Below, one piece after another: positions 30,086-40,950 of a DNA stretch of 64,000 nucleotides. A model generated the notes under the pieces. It ran no database searches, was not told the DNA's origin, and saw only the letters and a list, made by a program, of their open reading frames with translations. Location: NCBI GenBank assembly GCA_026119855.1, contig JAOWBW010001821.1, positions 62,001 to 126,000 on the forward strand, in the 5' to 3' direction. Source of the DNA: Campanula takesimana. Taxonomy: Eukaryota; Streptophyta; Magnoliopsida; Asterales; Campanulaceae. The translations under genes were made by a program, and so were the position numbers. Within the stretch, counting starts at the first letter, position 1; the number at the start of each line of letters is the position of its first letter.

Positions 30086-30689
30086 TCATGTTGTGCTTGC
30101 TTTGTGGAGAGTGTGGTGATTGTGCGGTTCACCTTGACCGAGCTTTGATTGAAGTTTGCTGATGATGTGATTCTGATGCTAACCTTGGGTGAACCACTTA
30201 GGCTTGCGAATGGTCGTTACTGCTGCCCAGAAGACTCACGCGGCACCTGTCTGTCGTGGTATACTTGCAGTGTGACAATCTGTTGCTGAAGATGGCGGTG
30301 ATTTCAGTGGTTCACCATGGACCAAATTGCTGTTCGGAGCCGCATTTGCTGTTTGAAGGTATTGGATGCCGGAGGACTCACTCCTTACCTGTTTGGTGTG
30401 TGCTTTACATATATATGTGCTCGTGCGAGGAAATGTAAGTGAAATGAAATTGCAAGAGAGATTGTGATTGTGGTGCATTATGATTTGAAAAGCAGAGATT
30501 GCTTGAGAGAGACTTTGAAAGAAAGCTTTGATGAATGATGTTCATACCTTCACTTACCATTGCGGCTTGATTCAGGATGGATTTCTGGTGTTGTGACTTT
30601 GATGAAGGATGTCGACGCTTTTGAGTTGCTTTCACTTTTGATGGAGTCATGATCACTTCTTGATGATGGGTTGGTCGTGCCAAAGGTTG

Positions 30690-30728
30690 CCTACGTATCC
30701 CTTGAAAGGAATCAGACCAACGTAGTTC
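30690..30728 (-). other. CTACG/CGTAG stem-loop (type II)
   Basis: Minus strand: GAACTACGTTGGTCTGATTC, then CT-TTCA-AGGG, then ATACGTAGG. Outer stem CTACGT/ACGTAG (6 bp), inner ATTCCT/AGGGAT with one wobble. It is oriented with the element. Confidence 0.7.
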
Positions 30729-31019
30729 AAGGGTGATGGAGAATTCTAGGGAAGAAACTAGGAGCAAAGCAAAATGAAGCACATACTTTTTACACAAGTA
30801 AGGAGACAAAGAAAGTTTATTTACAAAAAAAAAGTTTTTTTTTAAAAAAAATTAGAAGGAAAAGAATATATACACTTGCGAGAAAAAGATTTTTTTTTAG
30901 TTCGTGGTGAACCATTTTAGCCATTGTGTGTTTGTAAAGCCAACCCAAGATCAAGTCATGTTCGGTCAAAGTCCGGCTCGTCTCGTTTGAATTCCGTTGT
31001 TGCTGTTGTGCCTAACGAA

Positions 31020-31690
31020 GCGTGATGTCTAGCCCTCAGATATTTGTCGATGATGGGGCTTCAAAAGACTTTCGATGCTGAGGTACCAAAGGGTTGCTGA
31101 TTGTAAAGCCCCTAGAATGCCTTTGATGCCAAACTATGAGTGATTCGTGAAGCCCCAAGATTAATCAACTCTCGACCCATCCGAGTAGATTGCATTTGTA
31201 GTTGTCATGACCGAGCCCCGAGGGCAGAGCATCGATGGTAAAGACATGGAGGGATCGTTGATTGTAAAGTCATTGAATGATCATTGATGCCAAGCCCCAA
31301 GAGACTTAATGTTTGCAGTGACTTCGAGCTTCGAGAGAGCCGTAGAGCATGAGGCATTCCAAGAGATTTTTGATGCCGAGAGTCCGAAGAATTTGCATTT
31401 TCCATTGCAGAGCATGTGAGATGTAATTACGAGCCCCTTGATCTTTTAGTTGTGAAGCCCCTAAAAGATCATTGGTGTCAAGCCTCAATGGATCCTCATG
31501 ATTGATTTTAACCCAAACTGTCCAAGTAAGATGCACTATTGTTGAGGTGGCCAAGAAGCATACTGAAGAGAGCCACGGGATGGTGGATTGTAAAGGCCTT
31601 CGATGTAAAGCCGCAATACACCCCTTGAATCTGTTAGGTTCAACGAAGCCTCAATATTTCTCCTCGTTCAGCCTAACCCATTAAACTAAT
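31020..31690 (-). other. AAGCCCC-rich degenerate repeats, Tat 3' region
   Basis: AAGCCCCAAGA or AAGCCCCTAGA-type blocks recur about every 40-80 bp. The same family, in the same orientation, fills 62703-64000 (shared ATGCCAAACTATGAG). No reading frame is conserved between the two, so I treat it as non-coding. Confidence 0.6.
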
Positions 31691-32895
31691 ATCTTATCTA
31701 AACATATACTCGGACGTTTTTATCTTATTCGAGAAATCGTCAAAGATGGGAGATGTCAAAATGTGCTAAATACCATATGATGATAACAAGGATAATCATC
31801 CTACATAAGCTCGCTTGCAATTATGATGGAGATCATAACTAGCTCAATGGGTATTAGAAATGTGTTGATTGGGCCTAGTGCAAGTGTGAGATTGTTGGAT
31901 ATTATGCCTAGGCCCTTGAGAAAGGCCTATGTGTTGCATCATAGCGTCATTGTTATAGAGATAACAAACCCGATTATTATATCTTTTGCATGTTTATTAT
32001 AATAATCATGTCCCTAGCACTTATGAAGGGCTAGCATGAGTTTAATGGATAATCAATGATGATTATGGTGCATAGGATGCAGATTAAACTTGTGGGTACT
32101 TGTTGGAGAACAAGGTACTGGATAGACCAGTTATGAGATTCATGTCATGGTCAAATGTCATAATTAAATCTCATAATAGTCATACCATTTGAATCCTTAG
32201 ACCTGAGATTAACATGGTCTTCCATATGATGAACATTATGTTTGACGTACTTAAACGCTACCCTTAACCGGGTGGTTATAAAGGCTACGATTGGCATAAT
32301 CGGATTCTTGTAGGGAAGAATGATAAGTCAAGATGGGATTTGTCCCTCTCTTAAGAGAGATATCTGCTTGGCCACTCGATGAGTGAGGTTGATGATAGTG
32401 CATGGCCATGCCCAAATGAATTGATGTGTTCAATGTCATTTGCTCATATCAATTTACTCAAGATTGAGAAAGCATTGGACAACATAAGTTGACGTGGATC
32501 ATGACTTATGTCCAATATGATATCGTGTGACAAAGAGATTGTGATATGTTCTACAAGGTAACTTTGGACTTTCAAAGTTATACTAATTGGGTAGTCATAA
32601 TGGTTTGCTAGAGTCCGCTTATGACTTACGGGTTCAGAATGGTTCAGACTCGTTGCCAACTTAGTATAATCCTATTGGGTCACACACAATAGAACGGATT
32701 GGAAAAGGCTGATATCTGGGAATCAAACAAAAGCCACCGTATGGCTAGGATCATGGCGTACGGCTCTCATCAAGCCGTACGGCTGCCTCCCCGACTCTGA
32801 ACAGTTTGTTCAGATTTTTTGTGTGACAAGGAATCCTGATCCCAAAATGAATTAGGTCAAACCCTCATATAAATATATGCAACCGGGTTTGATAG
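31691..32895 (+). mobile_element. 3' end of a Ty1/copia element, truncated by a nested insertion
   Basis: A copia-type purine tract (GTGCAAGTGTGAGAT, 31878-31892) precedes the LTR start TGTTGGATATTATGCC at 31893. The LTR continues to 32895, where another LTR (TGTAGACACCCC) begins, so its own CA end is displaced. Upstream 31691-31877 would be the pol end and 3' flank, but no pol motif is readable. Confidence 0.7.
32733..32784. promoter_or_regulatory. Three CCGTACGG-type dyads in the copia LTR
   Basis: Cores near 32738 (CCGTATGG), 32757 (CGTACGG) and 32775 (GCCGTACGGC), about 20 bp apart. A TATA box (CATATAAATA) lies at 32866-32875, about 80 bp downstream. Confidence 0.6.
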
Positions 32896-33904
32896 TGTAG
32901 ACACCCCATTTTGAACTCAAATTTATGATTACACTACTCTTGTGTCTCGCCTTTGTGTTTGGATAAAAACCGTTAGTTTCGTCATGTTTCGTTAAGTTTC
33001 TAACTAAATCCGTTAGTCAGGGACTAAAATGAACAAATGAAACTGACAGAAGGACAAAACAGTATTTAAAACACTGGATACCTCGTACGAGACCTCAATG
33101 TCTCGTATGAGACATCTCTTCCTGTTTCGGGAATAATCCACTTTCCTTCTCCGTCCCGATCTCTTTCTTGGCCAACACTCTCCTAATCCGGGTAATATCT
33201 AATAGGAAGCTTCCTAGATGTTTCCTACTGATTTCCTACCTCCTTTAACCTCTCCAAATAAGGACTCTATTTCCTAATAAACTTAGGACTCTTAGACTTG
33301 GTCCCTAAGTAATCCAATACCTATAAAAATAGAGTCTTTCACCACAAAAGAGGTTAACAACTCTCTAATCAGTCCCTCTCTCAAGAATCCCATTTTTCCT
33401 CTCCCCTCACACCAAAACACAACCAAAAACTCATCTTTTCAAGCCAAAACCATCACAAAATTCTTGGATCTTCAAGGCCTTAGTCAAGGCCATCAATTGG
33501 AATCTCAAGAACGCTTTAGGTAAACTCGTACGCTTTTAATCTCTACTTTTCATCTCCTTCTTTGTTTTAGAGTAGTGTAATCCCATCAAAAGGATCATCC
33601 TAGAGCCTCTCCAATCCATGGAGATGGTCTCGAAGCACATGATCCGGCATTCCAATAATTAATAAATTAATTATTGGCTTTATTTGATTTAATTGTTTTA
33701 ATTACTTGTTCTTTATTTGATTAAAAACACCTAAGCAAGACCAATCCTAGATTGGGTGGATTGGGTGCTCCTTGACCTTCCCAATCCATAACTTAACCCC
33801 CGAACTCAAGAAACTCACGGTCCGTGTTCCGTTCAACAACATGGTGGCGGCTCTCAAAATCAAAAAGGTAAAAGCGAGGACCTTCTTCTTCTCGGGTGAA
33901 AACA
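32896..33904 (+). repeat. 5' LTR of the gag-only element (1009 bp)
   Basis: TGTAGACACCCC at the start, GGGTGAAAACA at the end, followed directly by the primer site. TATA box CTATAAAAAT at 33321-33330. The start is similar to other Tat LTRs here (TGTAGATACCCC). Confidence 0.82.
33081..33114. promoter_or_regulatory. CTCGTACGAG dyad pair, 20 bp apart, in the LTR
   Basis: CCTCGTACGAGAC at 33081 and TCTCGTATGAGACAT at 33101, about 205 bp upstream of the TATA box. The same dyad recurs in the leader at 34072-34111 and 35392-35425. Confidence 0.65.
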
Positions 33905-33905
33905 G

Positions 33906-33923
33906 TGGCGACTCCGCTGGGGA
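33906..33923 (+). other. Primer binding site (tRNA-Arg type)
   Basis: TGGCGACTCCGCTGGGGA one base after the LTR. Ogre/Tat elements are reported to use tRNA-Arg. I assign the tRNA from that knowledge and not by matching a tRNA here. Confidence 0.8.
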
Positions 33924-34071
33924 AGAATTTAAGTGGGTTAGACTTGCGTACAAATTAGGTGTTTTTAATCTCTGTAATTTTCTGTTAAAATATATTTTTT
34001 CTGAATTTTCTGTGAATTTTCGGACTGCTCTATTTTGAATCTGCTCCGTCTTGATTCTGGGCTCCGGAAGA

Positions 34072-34111
34072 GATGTCCCGTACGAGACATCTAATGCCTC
34101 GTATGAGGCAT
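34072..34111. promoter_or_regulatory. Second CGTACG dyad pair (leader)
   Basis: GATGTCCCGTACGAGACATC at 34072 and TGCCTCGTATGAGGCA at 34095, centres about 20 bp apart. Confidence 0.6.
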
Positions 34112-34503
34112 TCCTTCAGGAACTGCAGATCAGTCCCTGTACTTCAAAACTGCAGAACAGTCCCTAAATTTTTAGAAAACTGCAGATCAGTCCCTGCATT
34201 TCTGAAACTGCAGATCAGTCCTTGGATTTAAAAAAATAAAATATTTTCTTTGCTTGTTTTTACTCCGTCCCCATATGTGCAATAAATGATTTATGTCATT
34301 TACATGTATTATTTTTGCGCTAACATCTTTTACAGCGGAGTATAAAAAATGAATAAATTAGGGATGACTATTTTACTCATTCCCTAGTTTATTTTACACC
34401 CATTAATGGGTAATGCAAGCACTGTGAGTACTTCTATCCCTATCTTCTATGTGCTCCTACGTGCTTATGTGCTCTTCCTCTTCTCAAAAATCTTTTCAAA
34501 CTT

Positions 34504-34559
34504 GAACTACGTTGACCTGAGCCTCTCCTTCTTTTTCTGAAGATTGAGAGAAACGTAGG
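34504..34559 (+). other. CTACG/CGTAG stem-loop (type I) in the 5' leader
   Basis: GAACTACGTTGACCTGAG, CTCTC paired with GAGAG, an added CTTC...GAAG hairpin inside, then AACGTAGG. The inserted inner hairpin keeps the fold while lengthening it. Confidence 0.7.
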
Positions 34560-35184
34560 CAACCACTTTGGTCCGGTCAATCTTTTACTTGCTTTAAAAA
34601 AAAATACTCTATTTTTCCCTTGACATCTAGAACTTGACTCTCATACACGTGCACACATGTAGAATAATTGCACTATATACCCTATAAACCCGGGTCCCAA
34701 TCAGAGGCGGATGTCAGTCAGCACCCCCACTCTACGAGTGGCACTCGCCGGTCTCTCCAAAGATGGTGTACCCACTCCATGACACGCTCCTAGACTGTGT
34801 TCATGGGGAGCTTTAGCCGTAAGCCCTGCATCAGCCTCATGCATACATAATAGTCAATAGGACACTCCGTGAGACCGGTCGGTTCGATTCTTAGGGTTGT
34901 TTTAATCTTTGCCCACGATAACGCTTCTTCTACAATCTATAATCCTCCCTTCATGAATTTTGACGAATGTCCCTTTGGTAAAATTGTTGAACAAAGGATT
35001 GCGATGGTAAAATGAGAATTTTTCTACGAGGATTCGAGTCTAGTCTCTTTCACCGTCAAGATTTTGCATTCAACAAAGTCCCTTTCGGTTGTCCCTTACA
35101 AGAATTCATAAGGTTTGATTGCATAAACGGCGTTGTTTAACAAAGTGCAAAACAATTACGGAATCACTTAGGTTTGGCTAAATT

Positions 35185-35299
35185 GAATGGTGGATTCCGA
35201 TGAGAATATGGGACCTTTGCCCAAATTGTCCGTTTGGGAGAGTGCAATACAGGTGAAAAACAAGGGGCTCATATTCTAGTGTGACAGAATCCACTATTC
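35185..35299 (+). other. Two-helix leader structure upstream of gag
   Basis: Outer helix GAATGGTGGATTC (35185-35197) with GAATCCACTATTC (35287-35299): 13 bp with one G-T pair. Inner helix AGAATATG (35203-35210) with CATATTCT (35270-35277). The loop holds TACAGGTGAAAAACA. The same architecture with changed inner-helix bases is at 40587-40694. It may be a packaging or dimerisation signal (inference from position). Confidence 0.65.
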
Positions 35300-35391
35300 C
35301 AGGATATTAGATAGAAACCCCCCAAAAAGGATTAAGTTCCATCCGACCAAAATTAGGATTAAAAAACTGAATTCTGTGTTCTATGCTGGAT

Positions 35392-35425
35392 GCCTCGTAC
35401 GAGACATCCTTGTCTCGTACGAGAC
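35392..35425. promoter_or_regulatory. Third CTCGTACGAG dyad pair, just before gag
   Basis: GCCTCGTACGAGAC at 35392 and TCTCGTACGAGAC at 35412, again 20 bp apart. Confidence 0.6.
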
Positions 35426-35584
35426 ATCTTCTTCTGCCTGTGTCAGTTTCTGTGTTATGCTTGTTTGGTCAACCTACACTCACTCCTAAGCCTATACACC
35501 TCATAAAGCCGACTTTTTGGGACCTTAATCTGGGTTTAGGTCCGTCCGAATCGCAACTAGATCGTTCCAAACTCACTCGACACC

Positions 35585-36920
35585 ATGACTGGAAGCAACA
35601 ACACCAATACTGAAAATCTCAATGAGGCCAAGGCTGAAATCTTGAAAGCCGCCAAGCAACTAGATGAGAAGCAAGCTCACATAGACGCCTTAGTTGCCGA
35701 GCTCCATGCATTGAATGTCAAGAAAGCTAAAAAACAAAAGAAGAAGGATTATGAATCCCCGGCCTCCTCCGAAGACGTGGCATCCTCTAGAAAGAAAGAC
35801 AAGAAGTATAAGAAGAAGCACTATGAGTCCTCTCTTCTTCCTCCTCTTCCTCCTCCGATGACGAGGACCATGTCTCTAAGACTACCAAGTCAAAGAAAGA
35901 AGGTAGTGGTGACAACAAAAAGGTTGATGCTCCTGTGACCATGAATTACCTTGAAAAGAAGCTTGCCTCACTTGACACTCCAAAGGGATCGTTCACCCCT
36001 TTTGATCCGAATTCTCTTCGACAATCCATCACCAAGCTTCCACGCAAGTATAAGACTCCCGATATGGCAAAGTTCAATGGCACCACTTGTCCTCGAGCTC
36101 ATGTTGAAACCTATACTTGGGCCATGTTACCAATGGGTGTTGATGACAACATTTTAGCCCAATCTTTTCCTTAAACCTTGGAGGGTGCTGCAAGAGATTG
36201 GTACATGTCACTTCCGATATCCACTAGGCTTGATTGGTCAGAAGCATGTCGAGTGTTCCAAAGGCAGTTTGAAGACGACTCTACATACCGCCCTACTAGG
36301 AGGGATCTTGAGCAAACCAAGCAATACCCCAATGAGTCTTTTGCTGAATTTGCTAGAAGGTGGAGGCTCAAGCTCACAGAAATTGTTGAAAGACCTAGTC
36401 TTAAAGAACAAATCCACATCTTCCTCCAATCTCTCCGTGAGGAATTTGAAGATAAACTTGCTGGTAATTACTTCCCTAGCTTCATTGAGCTCCAGGAATC
36501 CGGAATAAGGATCGATGACCTCCTCAAGTCTAAAAGAAAGAGTAGTAGTTATCGCTATGAACACAAAGGTGCGTCCAACAAAGAAGCCTCCATCAATGCT
36601 ATAGCTTTCAACAACCAAGGAAAAGGCAACTCCTCCGATGTCCCCCCTCCCAAAAGAGAGAAGAAAGAAAGAGTCTACCACAAGCTCAAAGGGATCACTC
36701 AAGGGGAACTCTTTGACATACTAGTCCAAGAAGGAAAGATCACACCAAGAAATCCTCCTACAACACCAAGAGAATTCCCTCCTAATCATGCTCATCACCT
36801 CTTCTGCAAATTCCACAAAGCCACTGCCACGACACCGTCTCTTGCAAACACCTCAAGGATGTGATCCAAGATCTCATCGACAACAAGGAACTTGAAGCGC
36901 TAAATGTCCTCACCAACCCG
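35585..36920 (+). pseudogene. gag: Gag of the gag-only Tat-like element
   Basis: ATG 35585 (MTGSNNTNTENLNEAKAEIL), an N-terminal coiled-coil-like, Lys/Glu-rich part, then after a frameshift near 35850 the capsid-type domain: FNGTTCPRAHVETY, GAARDWYMSLP, SFAEFARRWRLKL, IFLQSLREEFEDKLAG. The C-terminus has CKFHKAT, a one-base deletion near 36828, then the DVIQDLID motif seen in Tat gag/zinc regions. A TAA at 36172-36174 also interrupts it. Gag forms the cytoplasmic particle. No protease motif follows. Confidence 0.85.
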
Positions 36921-37295
36921 CTTCTTAACAAACCCTAAGCATGAAGAAGAATGAAGCCTCAAGAAGAAATCAAGACTTACCACTTTGGGGCTACAACTAT
37001 CCTCTCCCTTTCTCCTTAGAAATAGAATAGGTTTTAAATTCCTAGTATGAACTCGAAGAGTCGTTCTGTCATTCTAGTCCATCTTTCCCCTTCTCTAATC
37101 TGTGTCAACTAAACTATGGAGTCTGTTTTGAATTCTAGTTATTAATAAAAGTCATTTCATTTCCTATACACTACTCTAAGGTTGCTCTACCTTTTGAATA
37201 TCTCTCTAATTCATGAAATGGCTCCGCAAACAATAAATGTCATTAATCTAAAAACTTTCAATTGATAATAGAAATGTCTAAACAAGTGAGAAGGC
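36921..37295 (+). other. Non-coding DNA after gag
   Basis: AT-rich, with no pol motif in any frame. It ends at the LTR of Tat copy 2, so it is the broken 3' part of the gag-only element. Confidence 0.6.
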
Positions 37296-39928
37296 TGTAG
37301 ATACCCCGATCTCGCACCCCTTATCAAACCTCTTTTAATTGGTCTAAACCCTAAAATTGACCTAAGCCCTCGATTTGGCTATGCGGGAGTTCCGTGAGCC
37401 TTATCAGTGCATCGAATGGATAAACGAACTTCAAATTCATGATCAGAGCGAAAAAACGAGTAAACAAGCATGTACTTCAACTTGTTGAGGTGCGGGGCCC
37501 GAAACGGGGCCCGCACCCTTAGAACTGCTCGTTATTATCCATTCTGTGCACTTAAAAATATATATTTGTCATCTCTTGCTCATAAAAATATTCCAGATAG
37601 ACCGGCGCGACCAGAAAATTATTTCAAACAACTTTCATGTTGGACCCGCGGACAACCGGGGCACCGAGGCGCGCACGACGGAGCAGTTTCGGAGCTAATG
37701 CCGGAACGGGAAAGACAGTTATCCACATTACAAAATATCCCAAAATATCCCAACATGGGATGATGGTGGACAGCCCATAACCTCCCTCCTCCATATTTAC
37801 AACCTCCCTCCTCCAATTTACAACCAATTTACAACCTCCCTCCTCCATATTACACCCCTCTCCAATAACATAAAAGGGGGACTCCCTCTTGATAAAAAAA
37901 AGAGACACTACCATTTTCCTTACACCCTCCTCTCTCATTTTCTCTCAACCAAACTTCAGCCACCAAACCACCACTCCTCCACCACCTCTACACCACTCAA
38001 AAACCTCAAACAACTCACCAAAAACCTCAAACAACTCACCAAAAACCTCAAACAACAACTCCAAAAAACAAAACCAACTTCAATCAAACACAAAAAAAAA
38101 AAAAAGTCTTCCCTTGGTAGACAAAGGAAGCACCACCTCATCTCACAAGCTAGGTAAATCTCTAGGTAACCTTGAACTCTTTAGCTATGTAAATGGTCAT
38201 GGGATTAGTTTGGAACCTAGTCAACTAATGACTAGGTTTCCCTCATCTTCCATGTTTTTATCTTTGTAAAACTTGCAATATGTATATATAAACGATGGAT
38301 ATGTGTTGTTAATATTCAGGTTATCAAGTTTGTATGCCTTTATGATAGCCAAAATGTTCATTTTCTTTGAGTTTTGCATGTAAATTCTCATCTTTCTCTC
38401 AAAGGGTGCAAATCTGGCCCTCCTTGGCTATTCTTAGTGAGCATGCATGTAAAAATCAATCTTTGTTGGAAAATGGCTCTTGGAGAATGTTCTTAACATG
38501 CTAAATGAAAAAATCCTTGAGCATCATGTCTTGGTTAGGAGTTTTGGTAGTGTTTTGAGATCCATGTTTATGCCTCATGCAATCAGTTTCTATATTCTGT
38601 TCAGAGCCATGATTTTTATGCTCTTGGAACTCCATCTTAGATTGGTTTCTTGGTCTGAGTCAAAAAACAAAAGTTGTTCCTCATATGTTGAAATGCATTA
38701 TCCTAAATTTTCATGTTCATATTCCATGTTTAGGTTATATTTACATGCATAAATTTGGGTTCCAGTGATGTTGTCCTGCTTGTTCCTTGTGGTACCTTGC
38801 TCTGTTCTTGAGCTTCAAACTCAATGAAAACTTGTTTTTTGAACAAAGTTAAAAGCATGGATTTTGTTCTAAACAAACTCAGGAAGATGAAAATAGTTTT
38901 GAAACATTTTTTGGACCAATGGAAGTGCTCTTTTTAGTCACTTGTTTCAGCCTTCAAGCTTCAGTTTCTGCACTTCCAGTCTCTGACATTGAAATGTCGG
39001 AGACCTTTTGGACCGCTTAAACTCATATTATGAACTCAAAATCTTGGTATATTCATGTTTTCAGTGTGTTCAACTTTGAATCTTGGTATTTTGTCAGATT
39101 CATGGGCTAAAATGGTTAAAATTGGTGATCAATGTGCTAGGTTTGCTGTGTGCCTTTTCTGGGCAGATTTTTGTGATGAACTTTCTTACTTGTGTTTGGG
39201 GTCTAAATTTGATCCAAAAATTTCATGAAAACTTCACTGTGATCCCTAACATTCAGGGAGTAATCCCCAATTTTTAGTTTTGGAATTGGATCGTTTTAGG
39301 ACAGGTACTATGGCTCGGGGACGGAGAATGACACCAAAAATCTACAAAAGCCCCGTCAAGGACATTTATTTTATTTATGGGATTTGTCTCCCTTTTTTGT
39401 ATATATGTATATCCCAGACTGTGGATAATCCCCCTCCCGTGGATGTTTTATTTCTTGACATGATCAAACCTCTCTCAAAAACCAATCGGGAAATCCACCC
39501 AAACCGATTTCCCGGTTGCGAATTAAAATGAACATACTCTGATTAGGAAGACCTCCGCATATATTAAATCACCATTTTGTTAAGGACGTAAAGGAAAGGT
39601 AAAAAGGCATAAAATTGAACTTAAGTGGCATGCATGCTAGAGACCGTCACGGGCGAGGAGAGTGCTTAATCCCTTCTCTTCTCGTAACTTAGTCCCCCGA
39701 ACCCACTTTCTCTAAACAAAAGGTTGTCTTCATTTTTCCTAAAATAAAGTGAGGTGGCGACTCTTGCAATTAAATTAAAGCTTCAAGAGGAAACCATTGT
39801 GTGGGAACCGAGCGCATTTCCAAAAGCGCATTTGCACGAAGCACTCACCCGAACCGCTTTCATTGAGCGATCACATATCATTTCGCATATGTTCGGCGTG
39901 GAGGAGCTTTCGAGCGCGGGCTCTCACA
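37296..39928 (+). repeat. 5' LTR of Tat copy 2 (2633 bp)
   Basis: TGTAGATACCCCGATCTCGC at the start, GCGGGCTCTCACA at the end, followed by the primer site. It contains GGTGCGGGGCCCG and CGGGGCCCGCACC as an inverted repeat around AAA at 37489-37517, and a possible TATA (CATAAAAGG) near 37868. It has one copy of the segment triplicated in the copy 1 LTR. Confidence 0.92.
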
Positions 39929-39929
39929 G

Positions 39930-39947
39930 TGGCGACTCTGCTGGGGA
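39930..39947 (+). other. Primer binding site of Tat copy 2 (tRNA-Arg type)
   Basis: TGGCGACTCTGCTGGGGA, one base after the LTR. It differs from the site at 33906 by a single base. tRNA identity is taken from what is known of Ogre/Tat. Confidence 0.85.
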
Positions 39948-40586
39948 ATATCTTAAGTGGGCTAGACTCTAATCTTTGTGTGTGCATTGCTTTATGTGCC
40001 TTTGTTTGTGTTGTATATATTTATGCTCTAACCGTTGTTTTGTAGGGGACTTCTTTTTCCCTCACCCTCTTATTTGTATATATATGTGTATGCGTGGTGG
40101 GTGATTCCCTTAAAAAAGAAAAAGAAAATGGATAAAATAAAAAAGGAATAAAAAAGGATTTTTTTTTTTTTGTTTTTTTTCTTTACTTGCTTTCAAAAAT
40201 CTTTTTTTAAAAAAATTCAAGATACCTCACACACATACACGTTTTGAAAATAAACGTCTCGTAGAACCAAACAAACCGAGTAGGTAAACCGATGGTATGA
40301 GGGAGCTCATCGACTTCCCTATAGGGCCCGCGGTATACTGTCTCACCCCAAAGAGCGCCTATTAGTCGTTGCGATGGGTGTAAGCCAATCTTCCCCGTTA
40401 TTAAGCCACGATGTCCGTATTTTTTAAAAAATGACACGTCCCAGACCTCATGCCGGTTTTTGTCTAGCAATTTCACCTCAATCCTAGGCATTTCCCAAAA
40501 AGGTCATAAACAACCTACATTGTGGAAACTCATTGAAATGCTCGGATTGACTTTAAATTGTCAAGACCCTCACATAGACCGTAACC

Positions 40587-40694
40587 GAATGGTGGATCCC
40601 AGAAAGAGTATAGGCCCTTCGCTAGGGGCTCGGACGGCCAATAGTACAGGTGAAAAACATTGGTCCTATACTCTGGAGACGGCATCCACTATTC
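40587..40694 (+). other. Two-helix leader structure of Tat copy 2
   Basis: Outer helix GAATGGTGGAT (40587-40597) with ATCCACTATTC (40684-40694). Inner helix AGAGTATAGG (40605-40614) with CCTATACTCT (40665-40674), a perfect 10 bp. The loop contains GTACAGGTGAAAAACA. Compare 35185-35299. Confidence 0.7.
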
Positions 40695-40950
40695 CAAGAT
40701 TCAATTGAAGAAAGTGTCAAAATAAAGCAAGTGCTTATCCGGCATCCTAGGATTGATTTTGATTTTTGAACTCCTTTTGAATCAAGCTCGGAAAATCTCG
40801 ATCCTTTTCTACCCTCTAATCAGCCCTATACACCATCCCTTTCAGATACTCTAAATCCTGGCATCTACTTGGAAAGGGGGAGCTAGAAACAGTAAGGGGA
40901 GGTTGATCCGAGTTACCGAGACAGTGCCCGTACCCGAAGAAGTTACTGCA

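Larger units (their letters stand above)
27509..31690 (-). mobile_element. 3' end of a minus-oriented Tat-type retroelement
   Basis: On the minus strand: non-coding 3' region (31690 to 29430), purine tract (29429-29417), then an LTR (29416 to 27509). The 3' region holds a degenerate AAGCCCC-rich segment, a CTACG/CGTAG stem-loop and a 54-bp tandem array, all features shared with the plus-oriented Tat copies. Pol is not present in the window. Confidence 0.75.
32896..37295 (+). mobile_element. Tat-like element with gag but no visible pol (TR-GAG candidate)
   Basis: 5' LTR 32896-33904, primer site 33906-33923, 1.6-kb leader, a gag ORF region 35585-36920, then about 370 bp without coding signal, at which point the LTR of Tat copy 2 interrupts it. 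Gag ends with its own stop codons and no protease follows, unlike copy 2. The 3' LTR must lie beyond the nested element and is not in view. The 5-bp flank before the LTR is GATAG. Confidence 0.75.

Noticed and set aside
29857..30132. ORF across the 54-bp array
   Set aside because: The unit length is a multiple of three, so the frame stays open by chance.
40903..40950. Gag start at TTG 40903
   Set aside because: Plants initiate at AUG. The first ATG in frame is at 40951.
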